Positions 1-4,841 of a DNA stretch of 5,294 bases are shown piece by piece. The position numbers and the translations under genes are program-made. The stretch is from Acidilobaceae archaeon. Its GTDB lineage: Archaea; Thermoproteota; Thermoprotei_A; Sulfolobales; Acidilobaceae. Within the stretch, counting starts at the first letter, position 1. Each line of letters opens with the position of its first letter. The notes beneath the pieces were generated by a model, which had not been told where the DNA came from, searched no databases, and worked only from the letters and a program-made list of their open reading frames with translations. Location: positions 1-5,294 of the forward strand of contig JALUDK010000093.1 in NCBI GenBank assembly GCA_027044005.1. Reading direction: 5' to 3'.

Positions 1-1518
1 GCCAGGGCTAAGAGGAGCGTAATAACTGTAGTTATCCTAGCCATATTAGCGGTTTTACTTGCGGCAACACAGCTTGATCACAGCCCGGGATATGTTAAGT
101 TTAAGCTGGTACTCTACGATGATGAAGGTAGGCCTATAATAGATGCACTGGGTACGCCTACGGTGCCTGAGGGTATTAGGTTATATGCCCAGGTCTATGC
201 TATTGCACCCCCGGGTCACGACGAAGTTATAGTGGAAGTCTATAAAGGCTGGGTTAGCGGGCTGGCATTGAAGCTGGATGCTAGGGACACGCTTAGATGG
301 GTAGCAGAGGAGTGGGCCCGCCTGGAGACGGGTAGGGGTATAGAGCTCGGGTACACTGCTACGAGCCTCGAACTAAACCTGTGGGTGGTGCATGCAGATA
401 CTGGTAGTGTAATCCAGAGAGTCAGCTACTTCTACCCATACAATCCCCACGGGCTACTGAGGGGGGAGGAGTGGGAGTACACGGTTAAGGTAATGCTTCT
501 CCCCGTAGAGAATGGTGCGTCAGAACCGCGGAGTTTGCAGATAGAGCCCCGGCCTGGTTGCACCATGTACTATACGTGGAGGGTTAACACAACGATTACC
601 CCCGAGGCTGGCTCCACGGCGTTCAGCGCCGATGCAAGGAGATTTGATGATATATTGTATATTAAGACTCCTATACTATTGATCTATAATAAGCTACCTA
701 TATCGGGTAGGATAGGCTCGGCTATAGGGCTAGGCATGGGTGGCGTGACTGAGTTCAAGGCATCAATAGGCCTTGGACAGGGGATATATGAGAAGCTTAG
801 GAGCGGCGATGCGACGGGTGGATTGAGTGGGAAGGTGTATCTAGGCGGCGTGTCTAGGAGCCTGTCTGTGAGCTCCTTCTGGAGCCCGGGCTCTGTAGAG
901 GGTGGTGAGTGGGCTTACGTGTGGATATGGGCAAGGCCAGTTATGGTCTTCTACAATGAGTATCTTACCCTCGACTGTGAGGGGGATGTTGTAGAGAGTT
1001 ATACTGGTGTGGATAAGGTTGTGTTCTTCGTGCAGGATGCTATGACCCTCTATAAGGGTGTGGTAGGCGGGAAGAAGTTGTATAGCCTCCCGGGCGGGGA
1101 GTCCCGTGGTGAGCCTCCTTGGCATGTTAAACGGTGGCTGTTCGATGATAATCTATCTAGTTATAGGTATGTGATCGGCCTTAAGCCTGGTGTGGGCCAT
1201 AGCTTTGGACTAATCCTGTCTATGGTTGATGTGTGCAAGGCCGATTTTGAGGTGCCTCTCGGGCTGGCTGCTGCACCCCTCCTATCAACGGCTGGCATGC
1301 ATGAGTTTGCCCGGCTTGCGGTTATGATGCCTCCCTCTATGTCGTATGGGGGCTCAGCGGCTGTGTACGTTGATGGTGGAGTGCAGAATAAGGGGCCTGT
1401 ATACGAGTACCTGTATCTTAGGGTCTCTAATATGCTATATTCTAAGGATCCGCCGTGGCGGCCCTCGGATACCTGCTACTACCAGATGCCCGTGGCTATG
1501 TATATAGAGTCTAGGTAG
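1..1518 (+). CDS. Secreted or membrane-anchored beta-rich protein, unknown function (5' end outside window)
   Basis: The frame is open from base 1 to the TAG at 1516-1518, giving 505 codons with no start in the first 54. The first residues are a positively charged stretch (RAKRS) followed by about 17 hydrophobic residues (codons 7-23). This is a signal peptide or N-terminal membrane anchor, so the true start is probably only a few codons upstream. No lipobox cysteine follows. The rest reads as an extracellular, beta-strand-rich protein with many Tyr, Trp and Val residues and a Gly-rich middle (about codons 240-285). It has two N-glycosylation sequons (NTT near codon 196, NLS near codon 384) and four cysteines (about codons 187, 326, 412 and 492) that could form disulfides. 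A GTG at 163 could be mistaken for the start, but it would remove the export signal. I do not recognise the family. The C-terminus may be truncated by a frameshift into the next reading frame (see findings). Confidence 0.8.
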   Translation, partial: ARAKRSVITVVILAILAVLLAATQLDHSPGYVKFKLVLYDDEGRPIIDALGTPTVPEGIRLYAQVYAIAPPGHDEVIVEVYKGWVSGLALKLDARDTLRWVAEEWARLETGRGIELGYTATSLELNLWVVHADTGSVIQRVSYFYPYNPHGLLRGEEWEYTVKVMLLPVENGASEPRSLQIEPRPGCTMYYTWRVNTTITPEAGSTAFSADARRFDDILYIKTPILLIYNKLPISGRIGSAIGLGMGGVTEFKASIGLGQGIYEKLRSGDATGGLSGKVYLGGVSRSLSVSSFWSPGSVEGGEWAYVWIWARPVMVFYNEYLTLDCEGDVVESYTGVDKVVFFVQDAMTLYKGVVGGKKLYSLPGGESRGEPPWHVKRWLFDDNLSSYRYVIGLKPGVGHSFGLILSMVDVCKADFEVPLGLAAAPLLSTAGMHEFARLAVMMPPSMSYGGSAAVYVDGGVQNKGPVYEYLYLRVSNMLYSKDPPWRPSDTCYYQMPVAMYIESR

Positions 1519-1560
1519 CTGGAACGCTTATCACTAGCCCCCCAGCAATTATCACCGGTA

Positions 1561-1566
1561 GGAGGG
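1561..1566 (+). promoter_or_regulatory. Shine-Dalgarno site choosing the ATG at 1572
   Basis: GGAGGG matches the archaeal anti-Shine-Dalgarno sequence and lies 5 bases before the ATG at 1572. It touches the GTG at 1566, so it cannot serve that codon at normal spacing. A caveat is that the same bases would read as AGG AGG (Arg-Arg) if the frame is a frameshifted continuation of the preceding gene, and AGG is the usual Arg codon here. The match could therefore be coincidental. Confidence 0.5.
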
Positions 1567-1571
1567 TGTAT

Positions 1572-2090
1572 ATGCAGGAGCCCACTCCGGTCTATGGCCA
1601 GGGCTTTTTCATCGTGGATCCTGGGAGTATAGCTTACATTATAGTATTCGACTATCATGACCCGGACGGTTATTATATGGGTTTAGCTGAGTCGGGGAGG
1701 GTCGAGGATGAGGAGAGGGTGCTTGCTGGTAACATGCAGGCCCTGATGGATGAGGAGAGGGTTATTATTAATGGTGAGGATGTCAGGCCCCATGTCCTGT
1801 GGGCTAGGATAGAGGTTAGGGGCACGGTTGAGAGGGCTTCTATAACGTTCTTCACATTGATGAGGTACAAGCCCAGGCTTGGTGTTAATGTTTACGAGAA
1901 CATATATGAGGAGACTGTGGCGGAGTACGACTATACGGTATACTGGATACCGGGTAGGTGCACAAGTATAACAGGAGTTGACTCGCCTGGCTACGCAGAG
2001 ATCCAGGACGGGCTAGCGGTGGTCAGGGTTCTAAAGGGCACTAGGATCCCAGGGTACGAGAGTGTATCATTCACCCACACGTGCATCTAG
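1572..2090 (+). CDS. Beta-rich hypothetical protein, possibly the split C-terminal part of the preceding gene
   Basis: The ATG start gives 172 residues; a GTG two codons earlier (1566) would add Met-Tyr. I do not recognise the family. The protein has alternating hydrophobic/polar beta-strand patterns, for example near residues 19-26 and 75-95, an acidic Glu-rich segment (about residues 40-60), and two cysteines near the C-terminus (in GRCTS and HTCI). It has no signal peptide or membrane segment of its own, although its style (aromatic, beta-rich, paired Cys) resembles the exported protein just upstream. The frame stays open backward through the spacer to 1515, directly at the stop of the upstream gene. 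A one-base shift would therefore fuse the two. As a separate gene it would be in an operon with the upstream gene, 53 bases after its stop, with a good ribosome site at 1561-1566. The stop TAG (2088-2090) is shared in CTAG with the convergent gene. Confidence 0.65.
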   Translation: MQEPTPVYGQGFFIVDPGSIAYIIVFDYHDPDGYYMGLAESGRVEDEERVLAGNMQALMDEERVIINGEDVRPHVLWARIEVRGTVERASITFFTLMRYKPRLGVNVYENIYEETVAEYDYTVYWIPGRCTSITGVDSPGYAEIQDGLAVVRVLKGTRIPGYESVSFTHTCI

Positions 2091-2416
2091 GCGGTTGCAC
2101 CTACCTGGCCCCACCCGCTCCAGCCGAACCATGTATAGTCCCTAGATGACGCCATGTCCCTGGCATACCTCACGTATTTACCTATAACACCTGAGGGGAG
2201 CCCGTGGAGCTTGAATAGCCTCTCTAGGCTCTGGAGCCTTACAACCACGTCCTTTGGCATGCCTCCCCTTAGCGCGTAGTCCGCGAAGTCCCTTAGGGCC
2301 TGGTAGCCTAGGAAGAGTAGGGCCGCCTTGTGGGGGCTCCTCATTGACCTGCTCATCCTTCTAAGCTTTTCTGCATCTTCTTCGGCCATGATCCAGAGGG
2401 AGGGACTCCTCCTCAC
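2087..2416 (-). CDS. Small helical hypothetical protein
   Basis: The GTG start at 2416 gives 109 residues. It is preceded by a weak GGTG ribosome site (2427-2424) at 7-base spacing, and an in-frame TAA (2431-2429) blocks any longer start. An internal ATG at 2389 would give a 100-residue protein beginning Met-Ala-Glu-Glu and is a real alternative. The body is rich in Leu, Ala, Arg and Lys and looks all-helical: roughly residues 10-26, 28-50, 54-70 and 75-90, with a Gly-Gly-Met-Pro turn at 51-54. The last 15 or so residues are an aromatic/Gly tail with three Trp. There are no membrane segments and no cysteines. I do not recognise the family, and no catalytic motif is visible. It is convergent with the gene to its left and shares its CTAG stop. 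To its right it is separated by 185 bases from the hydrolase gene, which reads in the same direction, so it probably has its own promoter or is reached by read-through. Confidence 0.7.
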   Translation of the reverse strand: MRRSPSLWIMAEEDAEKLRRMSRSMRSPHKAALLFLGYQALRDFADYALRGGMPKDVVVRLQSLERLFKLHGLPSGVIGKYVRYARDMASSRDYTWFGWSGWGQVGATA

Positions 2417-2431
2417 AGGGCAACACCGTTA

Positions 2432-2470
2432 CACCTCTTACCCCAGCCATGTGATATGGTGTGGTAGGTG
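2432..2470. repeat. Imperfect inverted repeat upstream of the small helical gene
   Basis: Three stem blocks pair in order: CACCT (2432-2436) with AGGTG (2466-2470), ACC (2440-2442) with GGT (2463-2465), and CCAT (2447-2450) with ATGG (2456-2459). They enclose a 5-base loop (2451-2455), with a 3-base bulge and a small internal loop. It begins 16 bases upstream of the GTG at 2416. It could be an operator-type dyad at the promoter or a hairpin in the 5' leader. Chance is not excluded, because short stems are common in G/C-rich gaps. Confidence 0.35.
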
Positions 2471-2568
2471 CCATAATTCCGGGGTACTATGCTGGGCTAT
2501 ACCGGGGTGTTACGGGCCTCGCTGGGGGTCCCCGTCTAGCTTGCTCCTCATCCCCAGGTTGGAGGGTC

Positions 2569-2594
2569 GGGGCCGGTGATCTCGGTCACCCCCC
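2569..2594. repeat. Stem-loop just after the cysteine hydrolase stop codon
   Basis: GGTGA (2575-2579) pairs with TCACC (2586-2590) around a 6-base loop, and GGGG (2569-2572) pairs with CCCC (2591-2594) across a 2-base CC bulge. On the minus strand it begins about 8 bases after the TAG of the hydrolase gene. It has no T-run behind it, so it does not look like a classical archaeal terminator. It may stabilise or define the 3' end of the transcript. Confidence 0.3.
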
Positions 2595-2601
2595 AGCCGG
2601 T

Positions 2602-3201
2602 CTAGGTGAAGCTTACCCCGTCCACGCTCCTCACTATGACACCCTTGTAGAGGAAGTCGATTTGCCTCAGGGCGGCGTGCATGTCGAACTCGGTGAGGGC
2701 GCTTATCCCGTCTATTGGGACGTAGACCTTGTACCAGCGTAGCGCGGCGCTGGCTACGGTATGTAGTACGCATATGTTTGCGACCGTACCCACTATTACA
2801 AGGTTCTTTATGCCGTAGATGCGTAGCAGGTCATCAAGAGGGGTGCCGTAGAAGCCGTCGTACCTAGTCTTCATGACTACTATGTCCCCCTCCTTGGGGG
2901 CGAGCTCGTCCACTATGCGCCATCCCCAGGTGCCGTATCTAGCATGCTCTCCCCAGATCCTGTACTCCGGGTCATCGTCGTAGTGCGTGTCCTGCGTGTA
3001 GAAGATCCTTGCCCCGGCGCTCCTAGCCTTCTCGAGCAGCCTGGCTATAGGTGCTATAGTGTCCCTGGAGGCTGGGACGAATAGTGCCCCGTTGGGGTGC
3101 ACGAAGTCGTTCTGCATATCCACCACTATAACGGCGGTCTCCCGGGCGGGTAGGTTCACGTTATCCACGATCCTATACTCGGGGACCTCTACGCTAGCCA
3201 T
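2602..3201 (-). CDS. Isochorismatase-family cysteine hydrolase, possibly a nicotinamidase
   Basis: The 199-residue protein has the usual length and fold signatures of the isochorismatase/nicotinamidase family (Rossmann-like cysteine hydrolases). The catalytic triad is visible: Asp28 in VVDMQNDF, Lys111 in VVMKTRYDGFYGT, and Cys144 in GTVANICVLHT. The last is preceded by the Val-Ala pair that forms the family's cis-peptide. Probable metal ligands are Asp71 and His73 (DTH) and His86 (GEHARYGT). Family members hydrolyse nicotinamide to nicotinate or act on related amides and vinyl ethers. The Cys loop (ANICVLH) and DTH differ from the DWH and TDYCV forms of well-studied nicotinamidases, so the substrate is uncertain. 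The ATG at 3201 is chosen because GGGGTG (3213-3208) lies 6 bases upstream and the homologous region begins soon after. The open frame runs on to 3597 but only as antisense to nnr. The gene is divergent from nnr, which supports a link to NAD metabolism. Confidence 0.92.
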   Translation of the reverse strand: MASVEVPEYRIVDNVNLPARETAVIVVDMQNDFVHPNGALFVPASRDTIAPIARLLEKARSAGARIFYTQDTHYDDDPEYRIWGEHARYGTWGWRIVDELAPKEGDIVVMKTRYDGFYGTPLDDLLRIYGIKNLVIVGTVANICVLHTVASAALRWYKVYVPIDGISALTEFDMHAALRQIDFLYKGVIVRSVDGVSFT

Positions 3202-3274
3202 GTCATGCACCCCCCATAGATCTGGGGTCGTAGACGATATCTGTATTACTCCATAGGCCCACCCCTCCCGGTAG
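3202..3274. promoter_or_regulatory. Divergent promoter region between the hydrolase gene and nnr
   Basis: These 73 bases separate the two divergent starts and must hold promoters for both unless transcripts begin further away. The only A/T-rich core is about 3236-3252 (gatatctgtattact), flanked by G/C-rich sequence. It contains TATA-like stretches readable on either strand at about 25-40 bases from each start codon. No exact TATA/BRE consensus stands out, so box positions are inferred. The short shared region would allow joint regulation. Confidence 0.4.
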
Positions 3275-4837
3275 GTGGCGGGATTGACGGAGTGCCCCGG
3301 CCTTAGGGAGGCTAGTGCCGCTGGTTCTATTAGTGTCGAGGACATGAGGGCTGCCGAGATCAACTCGGTTTGGCTAGGCCTGGACCTAGACCTGCTCATG
3401 GAGAACGCTGGCAGGGCGGTGGCCGACGCCATAGAATGCATCCTAGGAGGCCTTGAGGGTGTAAGCGTTACTATACTCGCCGGGAAGGGGGGTAATGGGG
3501 GCGACGGTATAACCGCGGCTAGGCACCTAGCCGAGAGGGGGGCCAAGGTTGAGGTGCACCTGTCCCATCCCCCAGAGCTGATAAGCCATGGAAGCACCCG
3601 GAGGAACCTGAAGGTCCTCCTGGCTAGCGGCTACGCTAAGCTCGTCAAGCCGTGGAGTAGGGGGTGGGGGGACACCAGTGGGGCTGATGTAGTCGTGGAC
3701 GCGCTACTAGGTATAGGTGTTAGGGGCAGCCTTAGGGAGCCTATACTTAGCCTAGCTAGGGCCTTTACAAGCCACCAGGGCCTCCGGGTCTCGATAGACA
3801 CGCCTACCGGTGTGGACCCCGATACAGGGTATGTAGCCGAGGGTGCTGTGGTCGCTGATGTCACGGTTACGCTATACAAGGCGAAGAAGGGCCTCCTCCA
3901 GGGAAAGGCTCCTATGCACACTGGTAGGCTACTTGTAGCTCCAATAGGGATCCCGCGCCAGGCCTCGGAGCTGGCCGGGCCGGGTGACGCCTATGCTAGG
4001 ATACCCGTTAGGCCCAGGGATGCCCATAAGGGTATGGGTGGCAGGGTGCTTGTTATTGGCGGTAGTAGGGACTTCGTGGGGGCCCCAATCCTAGCCGCTC
4101 TGGGAGCCGCTGCGGGGGGCGCAGACCTGATATACCTGGCCAGCACTGGCATGATACCCTACTGGGGCGCTCAGAGGAGCTCAACTATAATACCCGTGCC
4201 GCTGGATGGCGACTATCTAAACCCCAGCCACGTCGACCATCTACTCAGGCACTCGGAGAGGGTTCACGCCGTCGTCGTGGGCCCGGGGCTTGGTAGTAGG
4301 GACGAGACCCTTGAGGCAGCTAGGATCCTAGTCGAGAGGCTAGCCGAGTCTGGTAGGGTTACAGTTGTGGATGCAGACGCGCTTAGGGCAGTAGCTGGCC
4401 TAGAGGGTCTTGGTCACCATATTGTCCTGACCCCGCACCGGGGCGAGGCTTCCCGGCTCCTGGACAGTGAGGCTGTGGATGCTAGGCTGGCTGCCTCTAG
4501 GATATCCAGGCTCACAGGCGCTACTGTATTGCTGAAGGGGCCTAGGGACTATATCTGCACTGGGGACACTTGCAGGGTCAACGTCACCGGGACCCCCTCT
4601 ATGAGCGTGGGCGGTACGGGTGATGTGCTAGCTGGCGTGGTGGCTGGGTTCGCTGCTAGGAGGGTAGCCCTGGGTAGGGGACATGGGATGCCGCATACCG
4701 CTGCCGCCGCAGCTTACATAGTTGGCAGGGCCGGGGAGCTTGCCGCCTCGGCTGGGGGCGAGAATATTTCCGCTCAGGATGTAGTTGAGAATATAGGTAG
4801 GGCCCTGGCCGAGGCTAGAAGCCTTGCAGAGGGCTAG
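3275..4837 (+). CDS. nnr: Bifunctional NAD(P)H-hydrate epimerase / ADP-dependent NAD(P)H-hydrate dehydratase
   Basis: The protein repairs NAD(P)HX, the hydrated form of NAD(P)H. The N-terminal YjeF_N domain (about 20-230) epimerises R to S, and the C-terminal ribokinase-like domain (about 240-515) dehydrates S-NAD(P)HX using a nucleotide (ADP in prokaryotes) and Mg. Visible epimerase motifs are LMENAG (41-46), AGKGGNGGDG (69-78), DALLGIG (142-148), DTPTGVD (175-181, the family DxPSGxD site) and IGIP (224-227). Dehydratase motifs are HKGMGG (251-256), GGS (262-264), VGPGLG (335-340), DADAL (366-370), LTPHRGE (385-391), LLKG (419-422) and GGTGD (446-450) with the catalytic Asp. The 520-residue length is normal for the fused enzyme, and all key motifs look intact. 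The start is uncertain: GTG 3275 has no ribosome site, whereas TTG 3284 has AGGTG six bases upstream. The first 17 or so residues are outside the conserved fold. It is divergent from the cysteine hydrolase and followed after 4 bases by an unknown gene. Confidence 0.96.
   Translation: MAGLTECPGLREASAAGSISVEDMRAAEINSVWLGLDLDLLMENAGRAVADAIECILGGLEGVSVTILAGKGGNGGDGITAARHLAERGAKVEVHLSHPPELISHGSTRRNLKVLLASGYAKLVKPWSRGWGDTSGADVVVDALLGIGVRGSLREPILSLARAFTSHQGLRVSIDTPTGVDPDTGYVAEGAVVADVTVTLYKAKKGLLQGKAPMHTGRLLVAPIGIPRQASELAGPGDAYARIPVRPRDAHKGMGGRVLVIGGSRDFVGAPILAALGAAAGGADLIYLASTGMIPYWGAQRSSTIIPVPLDGDYLNPSHVDHLLRHSERVHAVVVGPGLGSRDETLEAARILVERLAESGRVTVVDADALRAVAGLEGLGHHIVLTPHRGEASRLLDSEAVDARLAASRISRLTGATVLLKGPRDYICTGDTCRVNVTGTPSMSVGGTGDVLAGVVAGFAARRVALGRGHGMPHTAAAAAYIVGRAGELAASAGGENISAQDVVENIGRALAEARSLAEG
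4829..4833 (+). promoter_or_regulatory. Shine-Dalgarno site for the last gene, inside the end of nnr
   Basis: GAGGG lies 8 bases before the GTG at 4842 and inside the last codons of nnr. This supports GTG 4842 as the start and translation coupled to nnr. A competing TTG at 4824 has GAGG at 4811-4814, 9 bases upstream, and would overlap nnr by 14 bases. Confidence 0.45.
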
Positions 4838-4841
4838 GATC

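Larger units (their letters stand above)
2417..2601. other. Intergenic region with two candidate hairpins, no gene
   Basis: This is the 185-base gap between two leftward genes. Reading frames that cross it are shadows without family features. It is G/C-rich with many short inverted repeats. The sequence CCGGGGT occurs twice, 23 bases apart (2479-2485 and 2502-2508). On the minus strand, AATTATGG (about 2478-2471) is the most TATA-like stretch upstream of the small helical gene, but this is weak. There is no tRNA cloverleaf and no C/D box pair (RTGATGA/CTGA) visible. Confidence 0.5.

Noticed and set aside
163..165. GTG as the start of the first gene
   Set aside because: The same frame is open upstream to base 1 and encodes a signal or anchor segment, so this codon is internal.
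841..1125. Minus-strand frame inside the first gene
   Set aside because: It is fully antisense to a better coding frame, with His/Pro/Arg-rich composition and no domain features.
1504..1520. Programmed -1 ribosomal frameshift site
   Set aside because: There is no X XXY YYZ slippery heptamer before the stop and no clear downstream pseudoknot. A simple indel or separate genes explain the arrangement better.
1673..1870. Minus-strand 65-codon frame inside the second gene
   Set aside because: It is an antisense shadow of the coding frame, Ser/Thr-rich, and has no ribosome site or motif.
2471..2600. tRNA or C/D box small RNA in the intergenic gap
   Set aside because: There is no cloverleaf with acceptor and T-arm consensus and no paired C and D boxes. 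The inverted repeats do not assemble into a tRNA fold.
2328..2742. Two overlapping plus-strand frames crossing the intergenic gap
   Set aside because: Both overlap genes on the other strand and depend on the G/C-rich gap being open by chance. Their composition (Gly/Pro/Trp/Cys) is not protein-like.
2510..2773. Minus-strand 87-codon frame overlapping the 3' end of the hydrolase
   Set aside because: It is out of frame with the hydrolase and Arg/Pro-rich, as expected for a shifted reading of a G/C-rich gene.
3059..3256. Plus-strand 65-codon frame antisense to the hydrolase
   Set aside because: It is a shadow of a gene with an intact catalytic triad on the other strand, and it has no features of its own.
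3202..3597. N-terminal extension of the cysteine hydrolase frame, which would make a 331-residue protein
   Set aside because: The extension is antisense to the well-conserved start of nnr, is Ser/Pro/Ala-rich low-complexity translation, and carries no family features. The fold begins just after the Met at 3201, which has a ribosome site.
3631..3921. Minus-strand 96-codon frame inside nnr
   Set aside because: It is antisense to the conserved epimerase domain and Ser/Thr/Pro-rich shadow sequence.
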